Positions 1 to 9,271 of a stretch of 64,000 nucleotides of DNA are shown one piece after another (the stretch's first letter is position 1; every line of letters begins with the position of its first letter). Origin of the DNA: Roseateles_C aquae (GTDB lineage: Bacteria > Pseudomonadota > Gammaproteobacteria > Burkholderiales > Burkholderiaceae_C). The notes beneath the pieces were generated by a model, which did no database searches, was not told the DNA's origin, and was given only the letters and a program-made list of their open reading frames with translations. The translations under genes and the position numbers were made by a program. The stretch is taken from contig NZ_JAVXZY010000004.1 in assembly GCF_032337115.1 (NCBI RefSeq), positions 62,001-126,000 on the forward strand, read 5' to 3'.

Positions 1-53
1 CTGGTCTTCGATGTAAGCCGTCTCGTCCACCCGCACACCTACGAGAAAAGAAC

Positions 54-3000
54 ATGCACAACACCATGCAGCTTGAAACCCAACACGGCGAAGTGCTGCT
101 GCACCCTCGCTACGTGATGCGGGTCGCCGGCGAGCCAGCAGCGCTGCTGCGCCAGCTCGAAACCGGAGCGACCAGCCAGGCACTGAACGAGCAGCGCGAA
201 CTCGCCGCCTCCTTGCGCAGCCGCGCCGATCAGCTGTGCACCAGCCTGGAACGCCTGATCTCGGCTTGCGAGGACAAGGTGCTGAGCCGCAATGCGCTCA
301 ACCTCAAGCGCGCGCTGTTCAATCTGCGGCACTCGAAACCCGAGCTGATCGAGGGTCTCAGGCAGAGCCTGTCGGGCGAGCAGATCGATGCGCTGCACAC
401 CTTCAATGCCGACCTGGCGCGATTCGCCGCGATGGATCAACAGATCCAGCAGGCCTACGAGCAGGAACTGGCCGAAGGCAGCAAGCGGTTGCCCAAGCTG
501 TGGCAGCAGACCAATCTTCAGAATGCCATCAGCTATTCGAATCCCGATCTCTTCCACGATTTCCAGGCGCTCACTGCCGCCGATGGCAAGCCCCTGAATG
601 CCAAGGCGCGCCGCAAGCTGGAGGACACGCTGGCTCAATACATCGCGCGCTGCTCGTCCAAGACCAGCCCGCTGTCGAGCTTTACCGTGCTGCACGTCGG
701 CCGCTGGCAGGAGGGCAGCGACTCCTGGCAGCTGGACTATCAGTCACGTCTGGACAAGCGTGTGCAGCTCAAAGGTGCGCTGCTGCGCCAGATCATGGCG
801 CCGCTGCTGTCCAGCTACAAGCTGTCCAGCCAGCTCTTTGCGCTCTGTCTCAACCCGAGCGCGCAATTCAAGGATGGCCGGCTGCGCTTCCGCACCATCA
901 ATCAGGGCAATACCGCCAGTGGCCGCTTCTGGGGCACCGGCGAGGCCATTGCGGAGCTCAACGTCAATGGCGTGATTACCTGCATTCACCACGTCTTCGC
1001 TCAGCGCGGCTTCGAGCCGATGCGTTCGGCAGACCTGATTGTTGCCATCCGCGCCCTGGCCCCGAAGCTGCAGGCCGATGTGCTGGAGACCTTCATCGCC
1101 AAGCTCTACGAACTGCAGCTGCTGCTGCCGGATACGCAGGGCTATGAGCAGACCGATGCGCTGGACTGGGCCGAACGACTGCTGCAGGAACTGCCCGGCG
1201 AGGAAGGTATTCAAGGTCGCCGCGTGTTAGGCGAGCTGCGGGTCGCACTGCAGGACTTTTGCGACGCCAATGCGCCGCTGCGCGCAGAGCTCGTGACGCT
1301 GGTACGCGACAAGGTGGTCGAGCTGCGCGAGGCGCTGGGTGCCACCGAGCATTCGGCGATGTCTTATCCCAACTTCTTCGAGAACTGCTATCTCAAGGAA
1401 CTGGAAGGCGCGCTGAGCCCCGGCTTGCTGCAGCCCTTTGCCGACGACCTGGGCCTGCTGCTCAAGTTGTCGCCGGTGGTCAGCTTCACGCAGCAGGCGC
1501 GCTGCAATATGGCTGACTTCTTCCTGGCCACCCATGGCGCCAAGGGCGTCTGCACCGATGTGCTGGGCTTCATCGATCGCTTCGACGAGGTCTACGGCCT
1601 GGGCAGCATGAGCCACGTCATTGACAAGAGCAAGCTCGCTCCCGAGTCCGAGATCAGCAGCGGCTATATGCGCGCCAAGGCTGCGTACGAGAACTATCTG
1701 GAGCCGCTGCTGCGTAGTGGTGAGGACGTCCAGCTCGATCCTGCGATCCTTGCCGAGATTGCCGACACCCTGCCAGCCCAGGTTCGCCAGCGCGGCGCCT
1801 CACAGAGCTATCTGGGCCAGCTGGCACTCAACGAGGGCCGCCCCAAGTTCGTGCTCAACCAGATCTTCGGCGGCCGCGGCGCGCTGATGTCGCGCTTCAT
1901 GGAGGTGCTCAGCGGCAAGGACCTGCAGGAGGTTCGCGACTACCTGCAAAGCAGCAGCGAGAGCGGTTTGTATGCCGAGCTGCCGGGTGTGTTTGGCTTC
2001 AATGCCAACCATCATCCGCGCATGGCCGATCACGAGGTCGTGATTCCGCCGTTCGCGCCGAACTGGGAGGACAGCCACAAGTTCGACATCAACACGCTGC
2101 GCCTGGTCTATGACGCCAAAGAGCATATGGTGCGCTTCCAGACCGAGGACGGTCGCGAACTCGACCTCTGGTACCAGGGCTTCCTGATGCCGGTGCTGCT
2201 GCCTCGCATTCAGCGCGTGCTTGCGCTGGCCTATACCGAAGGCATCAACAACTTCACACTCAGCACGCTGATGAAGCGGGGCATGATCGACACGCAGGGC
2301 GTCACCCGCGTCCCGCGCATCAGCCTCGGTGATGTCGTGCTGGCCCGCCGCACAGCCATCATGCCGCTGGCCCTGCAGCCCGACGCTGATTTGTCGGCGC
2401 CGGACTTCTTCATCGCCGTACAGCGCTGGCGCGAGCAGCACCAGCTGCCCAACGAGGTCTTCATCCGCGTCGTGCCGGTCGCCGCCGAGGCAGGCGGCAA
2501 TGGCGGCAGCGGCGGCCAGTCCAGCATCAACTGGAACGAGTTCGACTTCAAGGACATGAAGCCCTTCTACGTCAAGCTCGACAGCCCGCGCCTGGTTCGC
2601 CTGCTGCAGCGCATGATGAAGCGCAACAGCTTCTCCTTGGTGCTCAGCGAGGTGCTGCCGGCGCTGGATGACCAGCACGTTCGCATGGCCGGCGAGGCTC
2701 ATGTGGCCGAGCTGCAGTTCGAGATCAGCACCCTCCCGCCGCGGCTCAGCGCCAGCCAGTCGCAAGCCAGCTGGCACGCTGTCCGCATTGCCTACTTCGA
2801 CGACGACCGGCGCGCCTTGCTGCTTGGCCCGGTGCAGGATTGCCTGGACATGCTGGCCCAGCGCTACCAGCTGCGCGACGTCATGCTGATGCCGCACTGG
2901 AAGCACGGCCCGCACATCGACCTGGTCGTCCATTGCGAAGCCACGCTGCTGGAGGCGCAGGTGCTGCCGGCCTTGCGGGCGGTGCTGGAACCCTGGCTGG

Positions 3001-3911
3001 AGGCGCACCCCAGCACGACCGAGCTCGATCCCGCCGCCTATGAAGCGCTGTCGCACAAGATCGCCCTGACGGAACTCGAACCCGGGCCCTATCTGCCGCT
3101 GCTGCAGAACAACACGGTCACCCTGGCGCCGTACCAACCCAGCCGCGCCCTGAAGCTTGCCGAATTCGCCCGCAACAAGGAGCGCTTCCTCAGCGGCAGC
3201 CTGGACCTGACGCTGCGCCTGCTGCGCGAGAAGCCGGCCGATGCGGATGCCTTCATGCTGACCCTGCTGGCGATGATGGGCCTGGCCGCTCAGAGCTACG
3301 AGGCGGGTGGTTTCTCGCGCGGCTATGTGTCCTTCCGCTCACACGCCGAGTACTACTTCGCCGCGTACGACAAGGGCAACACGCTGCGCCAGCGCTTCGA
3401 CGGGCTGGACCACAGGCTGGGGGCGCGCGTGGACGAGGTGCTCAGTGCGGTACTGGCCGGGCGTATCGCCGACTGCGGCTTGCCCGAAGCGCACCGCGCC
3501 GTGCTCGACGACTGGCTGACCCATATTGCCCAGACCGCTGCGGACAACCAGCGCGTTGTGCGCAACAACTACCAGGTGCTGCTCGCCGACGAGACTTTTG
3601 AGCGCCTGGCCGAGGAGGTCTCCGCCGAGACCCCCACGGCCTATCAGGACCAGATGCGCCAACGCCAGACCAGCGAGATCGGCCGCGCCTTCCAACAGGA
3701 CGAAGGGCTGCGGGTGATGAACTCACCACAGTTCATGGCCTACCGAACGACGGTCAACTTCTTCTACTTCCTGCTGCCCATCCTGGGTGTTTCACCAACG
3801 CAGAAGTTCTGCCTCTGCCATCTGCTCGCCAATAGCGCTGAACGTCAGCTCGGCATCAGCTGGCGCGAAATCATGGGCCTGAGCCGCCAGGCCGACGAGG
3901 TGCAAGCATGA
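54..3911 (+). CDS. LanB-type lantibiotic dehydratase, full length with C-terminal elimination-type domain
   Basis: A 1285-residue protein of the class I lanthipeptide/thiopeptide dehydratase family, which in known members uses glutamyl-tRNA to activate Ser/Thr of a precursor peptide and then eliminates glutamate to give dehydroamino acids. The N-terminal dehydratase part covers roughly residues 60-800; the KTSPLSSF stretch near 203-210 corresponds to the conserved (K/R)TSP(F)STF segment. A SpaB_C-like domain starts near residue 905 (SWHAVRIAYFDDD) and includes a GPHIDL segment near 950, matching the GpHlRlR signature of that domain. At 1285 residues it is longer than NisB (about 990), so both half-reactions appear to be present. 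ATG at 54 follows a weak GAGAAAAG; ATG at 66 is an alternative start. The stop overlaps the next start (ATGA). First visible gene of the operon; exact substrate unknown. Confidence 0.88.
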   Translation: MHNTMQLETQHGEVLLHPRYVMRVAGEPAALLRQLETGATSQALNEQRELAASLRSRADQLCTSLERLISACEDKVLSRNALNLKRALFNLRHSKPELIEGLRQSLSGEQIDALHTFNADLARFAAMDQQIQQAYEQELAEGSKRLPKLWQQTNLQNAISYSNPDLFHDFQALTAADGKPLNAKARRKLEDTLAQYIARCSSKTSPLSSFTVLHVGRWQEGSDSWQLDYQSRLDKRVQLKGALLRQIMAPLLSSYKLSSQLFALCLNPSAQFKDGRLRFRTINQGNTASGRFWGTGEAIAELNVNGVITCIHHVFAQRGFEPMRSADLIVAIRALAPKLQADVLETFIAKLYELQLLLPDTQGYEQTDALDWAERLLQELPGEEGIQGRRVLGELRVALQDFCDANAPLRAELVTLVRDKVVELREALGATEHSAMSYPNFFENCYLKELEGALSPGLLQPFADDLGLLLKLSPVVSFTQQARCNMADFFLATHGAKGVCTDVLGFIDRFDEVYGLGSMSHVIDKSKLAPESEISSGYMRAKAAYENYLEPLLRSGEDVQLDPAILAEIADTLPAQVRQRGASQSYLGQLALNEGRPKFVLNQIFGGRGALMSRFMEVLSGKDLQEVRDYLQSSSESGLYAELPGVFGFNANHHPRMADHEVVIPPFAPNWEDSHKFDINTLRLVYDAKEHMVRFQTEDGRELDLWYQGFLMPVLLPRIQRVLALAYTEGINNFTLSTLMKRGMIDTQGVTRVPRISLGDVVLARRTAIMPLALQPDADLSAPDFFIAVQRWREQHQLPNEVFIRVVPVAAEAGGNGGSGGQSSINWNEFDFKDMKPFYVKLDSPRLVRLLQRMMKRNSFSLVLSEVLPALDDQHVRMAGEAHVAELQFEISTLPPRLSASQSQASWHAVRIAYFDDDRRALLLGPVQDCLDMLAQRYQLRDVMLMPHWKHGPHIDLVVHCEATLLEAQVLPALRAVLEPWLEAHPSTTELDPAAYEALSHKIALTELEPGPYLPLLQNNTVTLAPYQPSRALKLAEFARNKERFLSGSLDLTLRLLREKPADADAFMLTLLAMMGLAAQSYEAGGFSRGYVSFRSHAEYYFAAYDKGNTLRQRFDGLDHRLGARVDEVLSAVLAGRIADCGLPEAHRAVLDDWLTHIAQTAADNQRVVRNNYQVLLADETFERLAEEVSAETPTAYQDQMRQRQTSEIGRAFQQDEGLRVMNSPQFMAYRTTVNFFYFLLPILGVSPTQKFCLCHLLANSAERQLGISWREIMGLSRQADEVQA

Positions 3912-5767
3912 GCGCCGTTCTTGACAGCAAGGCCCAGGTGTCCACACCTGCCGCCCAGGTGCAACGCCTGCGCTTGAAGAACCATGTGTTCTTCCGCCCC
4001 ACCCCGAAAGGCGTGTTGTTCGACGCCGGCAAGCAGTCTTTTGTCTTGCAGGGCAAGGGCGTCTACAGCTTCGTCGAACGGGTCATCGCGTTGATGGACG
4101 CTGGCCACAGCCTGGAGCAGATCGAACGCAATCTGCCCGTCAAACTGTTCGCGCTGTACCAACAGCTGATGCAGGCCTTGCTGAGCCATGGCATGTTGAT
4201 CGACGACAGCGCTGATGCCCTGCTGCTGGAGGCCGCCGGTGAGCCTGATGCGCTGCGCGAGTTCATCAAGTACCTGCAGGACAAGCTGCCGCCATCGCTG
4301 TACCGCCCTGCCTTGCAACGCTGGCGCGAGTCCTCGGTCTTGCTGGTCGGCGATGGCTATGCCTTGAAGGCGGCAGCGAAGGCATTGGCCAACAGCGGCG
4401 TGGGTCAGCTGCAAGTCATGGTGAGCGAGGAGAAAGGTCGCGTCAGCGCCGCCGAGATCCGCGCCAGCCTTGCCGCCAGCGGCGTGCGCGGACAGCGCCA
4501 CAGCGTTCGTCATGGTCTGCCCGCGGCCGCCGACCTGCAGGCCCAGGCCCTGCTGTTGCTGGCCAGCGATGCCGACGACGGCGAAGCCCAGGCGCTCTAC
4601 TGCGATGCGCTGGCCGGCACCGCTGGCACGCCCTGCCTGATTGGCGCGCGCCTGGCCGGCCAGGCCTTTGTGCTGCCTCTGGCCGAGCCGGGTCAACCCG
4701 GCCTGCAGGACCTGCTTCAGTGGCTACCGCCCAACGCCGCCGAGGCCCACAGCCCGGCCAGCCTGGCACTGATGGGCAGCGTGGCCGCTCAACATGCGCT
4801 GCGCTATGTCTTCAATATCGAGCTCGACGGCCTGCGCCGCCAAGCCCACCGCATCAACCCCTATCTGGAGTTGAGCCAGCACCCGATCCTGGCCGCCCCC
4901 TTGCTGCAGCGCCGTGAACCATTGGCTCGTGATGCGCAGCATTTCATCAGCCAGCTGCAGGCTCCGGCGGATCGGCCGCTGAGCCGCTACGAGGCGCTGC
5001 GCGTCGACCTGGCCCCCTGGTTCGATGCCGTCACTGGCGTGCTGCGCGCCCCCAGTGGGCGCCCGGTCGGCCAGCTGCCGCTTTATCACGACGCCATCGA
5101 GTTGCGCTTTCCACGACTCGCGCAGCGCCCCAGCGAACTGCTGCTCGGCTGGGGGCTGAACGCCGAACAGGCCGGCATGCGTGCCTTGGCCGGTGCGCTG
5201 ACCCGCCAGGCACAAATCGGCCAATCCGCCAGCGTTGCCGCGCGCACCTGCTGCGCCTTTGACGAACAGGACTGGCAGCGTCAGGCCCTGGCCCTGGCCC
5301 TGGTCCAGAGTGCTGACTTCGTCGAGCAGCGGCACTGCGCCTGGCTCGATTGCGCCAGCAGCGGCGACGGCACGCTGCAGCTGCTGCAGCGGCTGCTGAA
5401 GTTCCTGCGCCCCGAGCCGGCTCGCTTCCTGCTGCACTGGCATCCCGGCGCCGCCGCCTGCCTGGCCGAGTGCTTCCTCGGCGATGAACTGATCGCCAGC
5501 GCCGTGGCATGCACGCCGCTGCTGGCCATGCAGGAAGCCATGGGCCGCGCCTGCAGCGACGCGCAGCTGAAGGAATGGGCCCCGCCGCGGCCGGCCGCCA
5601 ATGCACTGCCTCCAGCCATGCCGGCCCAGTGGCAAACGCCCCCGGCACGCCTGGATGCCCGCATCGACGGCGGACCGGCAGCGAGCTTCACCCTGCGCAG
5701 CGATCTCGCCTTGCCTGCCGGCGTGTTCTGCGGTCACGCCACACTGGACATCGGGAGCCGCGCATGA
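3908..5767 (+). CDS. ThiF/E1-like thiazole bacteriocin maturation protein (cyclodehydratase partner)
   Basis: A 619-residue protein resembling the 'ocin-ThiF-like' proteins that deliver the precursor leader to a YcaO cyclodehydratase. The N-terminus (FFRPTPKGVLFDAG, then LQGKGVYSFVERVIALMDAG) is typical of the leader-binding, winged-helix part of TOMM cyclodehydratase partners. A Rossmann-like segment (VLLVGDGYALKAAAKAL, near 142-158) is a weakened ThiF nucleotide-binding motif. The second half contains DAVTGVLRAP and LLLGWGLNAEQAGMRALAGAL, which look like a degenerate YcaO start; this is my inference. The start overlaps the dehydratase stop by four bases and GAGGTG lies six bases upstream. 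The stop overlaps the next ATG. A role as scaffold or leader-recognition partner of the downstream YcaO is likely. Confidence 0.75.
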   Translation: MSAVLDSKAQVSTPAAQVQRLRLKNHVFFRPTPKGVLFDAGKQSFVLQGKGVYSFVERVIALMDAGHSLEQIERNLPVKLFALYQQLMQALLSHGMLIDDSADALLLEAAGEPDALREFIKYLQDKLPPSLYRPALQRWRESSVLLVGDGYALKAAAKALANSGVGQLQVMVSEEKGRVSAAEIRASLAASGVRGQRHSVRHGLPAAADLQAQALLLLASDADDGEAQALYCDALAGTAGTPCLIGARLAGQAFVLPLAEPGQPGLQDLLQWLPPNAAEAHSPASLALMGSVAAQHALRYVFNIELDGLRRQAHRINPYLELSQHPILAAPLLQRREPLARDAQHFISQLQAPADRPLSRYEALRVDLAPWFDAVTGVLRAPSGRPVGQLPLYHDAIELRFPRLAQRPSELLLGWGLNAEQAGMRALAGALTRQAQIGQSASVAARTCCAFDEQDWQRQALALALVQSADFVEQRHCAWLDCASSGDGTLQLLQRLLKFLRPEPARFLLHWHPGAAACLAECFLGDELIASAVACTPLLAMQEAMGRACSDAQLKEWAPPRPAANALPPAMPAQWQTPPARLDARIDGGPAASFTLRSDLALPAGVFCGHATLDIGSRA

Positions 5768-7767
5768 GCGACGCCCTCATCAGCCCCGTCAGCACACGGA
5801 TCAGCGCCATCCTGCATGACGGCAGCAGCCCGACGCTGCTGCGCCATGTCCGCGCACTGCTGCCGTCAGCACGTACTCAGGCGCTCGACGCCAGCACCTT
5901 GCAATGCGCAGCCGGCGATACGCTGCTGGTCGTCTTTGACTGGCAGCACCTGCCGCAGGCATTGGCCGTGCAAGACCTGGCCCTGCAGCGCCAAGCGCGG
6001 GTGCTGTTCTTGGGGCTGGAGCCCGGCAGCGCCTGCTTTGGCCCCCTGGTCGAGCCAGCCGCGCAGTCAGGCTGCCTGGCCTGCATGCAGACCTGGACCT
6101 ACAACAATCTGCGCCAGGACGAGCACTGGTCGTCAAGCCCCACGCAGGCCGTCACGCCGGGAACTCCGCGGCTATCCAGTGAACCGCTGAGCCCCGCCGC
6201 GGTGCAAGTGTTTGAGCGCCTGCTGGCGCGCAGCATCGACGGCATTGATGACAGCTCCGACACAAAGCAGAACCTGCGCGGCAGCACGCTGCGACTGCAG
6301 TGGGACAGTCTGACCAGCCGCCGACATCGCTTTATTGCCCATCCGGATTGCGAGCATTGCAGCACGCTGCCGGGCGACAGCGCCACGCTGGCCGAACTGT
6401 GCTTTCAACCCAGGCTGAAGGCGCGAGCCGAAGACACGCGGATCGCCAATCCCCGACTCAGCGTGAGCGGGCTGCGCGAGCACTTTGTCGATCACCGCAG
6501 CGGTCTGATCAAACATGTCTTCCAGGACATCAGTTCGCAGCTGATGCCCCTGTACGCCGCCGAGATGCCCATCGTGGGTGCCAGCACCACCGAGGTCGGC
6601 TACGGCCGCGCCGAGAGCCGCGAGAAGTCCGAGATGGTGGCCATGCTGGAGGTGCTGGAACGCTTCGCCGGTCACAGCCCGCGCCGCACCGCGACCACCG
6701 TGCGTGGCAGCTACGCGCAGCTGCTTGGCGAGTTCCCTGGCCAGGTGCTCGACCCGCAGGACTTCGTGCTGCACGAGCCCTGGCAGCAGGAGCTGCCAGG
6801 CTATGAGATGGAACCCTACAGCCCTGAGCTCGAGTACGACTGGTGCTGGGGCTACTCGATGGCTCGCCGGCAGGCCGTTCTGGTACCGCAGCAGTTCGCC
6901 TACTACTGGCTGAGCAATCGGCCCGGCCGCCCCATCAACCGCTTCGTCTACGACTCCTCGTCAGGATGCGCCATGGGAGCCTGCATCGAGGAGGCCGCGC
7001 TCTACGGGCTGTATGAGGTGCTGGAGCGCGATGCCTATCTGAGCAGCTGGTACGGCCGCTTCACGCCACGCCAGATCCGCCTGGGCAGCATCGCCGATGA
7101 ACGCGTGCAGGCGCTGATCGCGCGCAGCGAAGCCGAGGGATTTGAAATCCATCTGTTCGATATGCGCCTGGACGTCGACCTTCCCCTGGTCTGGGCCATG
7201 ATCGTCGACCCGCGCCAAGACGCTCCAGTGAAATCCTATTGCGCCTCGGGAGCCCACTCCAGCTGGGAGCAGGCCATCTTCAGTGCGCTGGTGGAGGTGA
7301 CCACCTCGATGGGCGTCTACCAGCGCAGCATGCCGGCGCAGCGCGCCCGTGCCGAGGCCATGTTTGCGAACAGCCAGCTGGTACAGGCCATGCCTGACCA
7401 TGTGCTGCTCTACAGCCTGCCTGAGAGCTATCAGCGCCTGCAGTTCCTGTTCGGCGGGGAGCAGGTCGAACTGGCGCAGTGCCACAGCGAGCCCGGTGAG
7501 CGCGACCTGAGCGCCGAATTGCTGCGCAAGGTCCAGCAGACGCTGCGGGTTGCCAAGGACGTCATCGTCGTCAACCAGACATTTGCGGACATGGAACGCC
7601 ATGGCCTGCATTGCGTCAAGGTCCTGGCGCCTGGACTGACACCGGTGACTTTCGGACACCAGCATCGCCGCGTCAGCCTGGAACGGCTCAACGCCGCCGC
7701 CCGTGCCCGCGCCCTGCCTGCCCTGAGCGCTGCGCAGATCAACCCTGATCCGCACAACTTCCCCTGA
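5764..7767 (+). CDS. TOMM cyclodehydratase: E1-like N-terminus fused to YcaO
   Basis: A 667-residue protein of the SagC/D-fusion class that makes azoline rings from Cys/Ser/Thr of a precursor peptide with ATP. Residues 1-230 are E1-like and keep two CxxC pairs (SGCLACMQ near 103-108 and DCEHCS near 196-200) expected to bind zinc. The YcaO domain follows: REKSEMVAMLEVLERF near 286-301 and CIEEAALYGLYEVLERDAY near 406-424 supply the Glu-rich ATP/Mg site, and SSWEQAIFSALVEV near 499-512 the third motif. The C-terminus ends PDPHNFP, close to the Pro-rich C-terminal tail of azoline-forming YcaO proteins. The start at 5764 was chosen because it makes the ATGA overlap with the previous gene; the frame is open further upstream but only inside that gene. 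Confidence 0.88.
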   Translation: MSDALISPVSTRISAILHDGSSPTLLRHVRALLPSARTQALDASTLQCAAGDTLLVVFDWQHLPQALAVQDLALQRQARVLFLGLEPGSACFGPLVEPAAQSGCLACMQTWTYNNLRQDEHWSSSPTQAVTPGTPRLSSEPLSPAAVQVFERLLARSIDGIDDSSDTKQNLRGSTLRLQWDSLTSRRHRFIAHPDCEHCSTLPGDSATLAELCFQPRLKARAEDTRIANPRLSVSGLREHFVDHRSGLIKHVFQDISSQLMPLYAAEMPIVGASTTEVGYGRAESREKSEMVAMLEVLERFAGHSPRRTATTVRGSYAQLLGEFPGQVLDPQDFVLHEPWQQELPGYEMEPYSPELEYDWCWGYSMARRQAVLVPQQFAYYWLSNRPGRPINRFVYDSSSGCAMGACIEEAALYGLYEVLERDAYLSSWYGRFTPRQIRLGSIADERVQALIARSEAEGFEIHLFDMRLDVDLPLVWAMIVDPRQDAPVKSYCASGAHSSWEQAIFSALVEVTTSMGVYQRSMPAQRARAEAMFANSQLVQAMPDHVLLYSLPESYQRLQFLFGGEQVELAQCHSEPGERDLSAELLRKVQQTLRVAKDVIVVNQTFADMERHGLHCVKVLAPGLTPVTFGHQHRRVSLERLNAAARARALPALSAAQINPDPHNFP

Positions 7768-7792
7768 CCTCTAGACGAGCAAGGCCACCATC

Positions 7793-9271
7793 ATGAATCA
7801 GTCCGAAGCTTGGCTGCTGGGTTCCTACCGACGGCTTGACGTGCTGCAAGTGCCGGCCTTCCGCAGCGCCCGCGCGATTGCCGGGGTCCATGCGCCGCGG
7901 CACAGCGAATCCGTACGCCTGCTGCCGCTGAGCACCGACCTGCCGCAGGAGCTGCAGCCCCTGGCCGACTTCGTCGCCGGCCGGGCGGCGCCAGCCCTGC
8001 CCCCGCTCACCGCCCTGTCACTGCTGCTGCGCTACCTGGCCTCACCGCAACGCTATGAGCCGCAAAACACCTACGGGGTTCATCGCGTCGTTCCTTCGGC
8101 GCGCTGCCTCTATCCCTGCCGGCTGATGCTGCTGGCGCGCCAGCACGGCACCGTGCAGCTCTACCACTACCACGGTGAGCACCACGCCCTGCAAGCCTGC
8201 GGCGAGCGCAGCGATCTGGCCGCGCTGCTGGGCGAGCACGATCTCGCGCTGATCGGCATCGCCCAGTTCTGGGCCATGGCCGACAAGTACGGCGAGTTCG
8301 CGCCTTTCGCCAGCGCGCTGGAAGCAGGCATGGCACAGGCTCAGCTGAACCACCTGTGTGCTGCACTGAACTGGTCGGCCGATTCTCTGGAGGCCAGCGA
8401 AACCAGCATGCGCCAGGCGGCGACGCTGTGCCAGGGCGATCATGAGGCCGTGCTCTATGGCTTGCGCTGCAAGGTTGATGAGCTGAGCAAGGCGCTGTCC
8501 GCACTGCAGCCCGCGCCCGGACCGACGCTGCTGGCTGCCAGCCACAGCAGCGACACGCTTGACCAGCGCTTCGCCAAGCTGAAGCCCTTGTGCCAGCTCT
8601 TGTCGACCCCGCCGAGCAGCGAGCCGGCCGTTCCCCAACAAGACAACGCCGCTGATCACGACGACTCGCCGCTGCCTCCACCCGAGATCGGCCTGCTGCA
8701 AACCATGCGGCGACGCAACTCGGGCAATGACGCCACGGGCATGGCGCCGCGCCTGAACAGCCTGCCTGGCGATAGTCTTGGCCGCATGCTCAGCCTCTGG
8801 CGCGCACTGCAACGGCGCCGGCTGGCACTGCCCGGCGAAGCCAGTTTGCGTGTTGCTGTCGCCTGGCTGGACGCCCGTAGCGCGCCCATAGGGCTGTACG
8901 ACGGTGAGGCCATGCCGCTGCGACATTGCGACGATCCGCACCGCTTCGTCGAGCAGCTGCAGGATTCGCTGCCGTACGAAGGCATGCGCTACAACATGGC
9001 CGGACTGAAGCTCAACTTCATGCTCTGCGCCGACCTGGTCGATGCCGCCGAGCAGCATGGTGAAGCCGCATTGCGCCGGCTCTACCTGGCGGCCGGTGCG
9101 CAAGCGCAGGACTTCAGCCTGGCCGCCGCCGCCCATGGCCTGTTTGCACGCCCCGTACGGATGCTGCGCGAGCAGGCGCTGGAGACGGGCTACGCACTGC
9201 CCGGCCAACTGGTCTATCAAGTGCTGTGCGGGCTGAACCGCAGCACCAACACCTCCTGGGAGCTGATGTGA
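7793..9271 (+). CDS. SagB-type dehydrogenase (azoline oxidase), double nitroreductase-like
   Basis: A 492-residue protein with SagB/ThcOx-like features; this family uses FMN to oxidise azolines to azoles. The first half has PSARCLYPCRLMLLARQ (SagB: pSgGaryP), YHYHGEHHAL, and ADKYGEFAPFASALEAGMAQAQLN, matching the conserved KYG...leaGh..qNl segment; Lys165-Tyr166 correspond to the Lys-Tyr pair important in characterised SagB-type enzymes. A hydrophilic linker of about 100 residues follows, then a second nitroreductase-like half (GAQAQDFSLAAAAHGLFARPVRM, LVYQVLCGLNR). ATG at 7793 follows AAGG by about eight bases, 25 bases after the YcaO stop. The first half carries the better SagB signature. 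It could be an unusual flavoenzyme of related fold, but its place beside the cyclodehydratase favours azole formation. Confidence 0.75.
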   Translation: MNQSEAWLLGSYRRLDVLQVPAFRSARAIAGVHAPRHSESVRLLPLSTDLPQELQPLADFVAGRAAPALPPLTALSLLLRYLASPQRYEPQNTYGVHRVVPSARCLYPCRLMLLARQHGTVQLYHYHGEHHALQACGERSDLAALLGEHDLALIGIAQFWAMADKYGEFAPFASALEAGMAQAQLNHLCAALNWSADSLEASETSMRQAATLCQGDHEAVLYGLRCKVDELSKALSALQPAPGPTLLAASHSSDTLDQRFAKLKPLCQLLSTPPSSEPAVPQQDNAADHDDSPLPPPEIGLLQTMRRRNSGNDATGMAPRLNSLPGDSLGRMLSLWRALQRRRLALPGEASLRVAVAWLDARSAPIGLYDGEAMPLRHCDDPHRFVEQLQDSLPYEGMRYNMAGLKLNFMLCADLVDAAEQHGEAALRRLYLAAGAQAQDFSLAAAAHGLFARPVRMLREQALETGYALPGQLVYQVLCGLNRSTNTSWELM

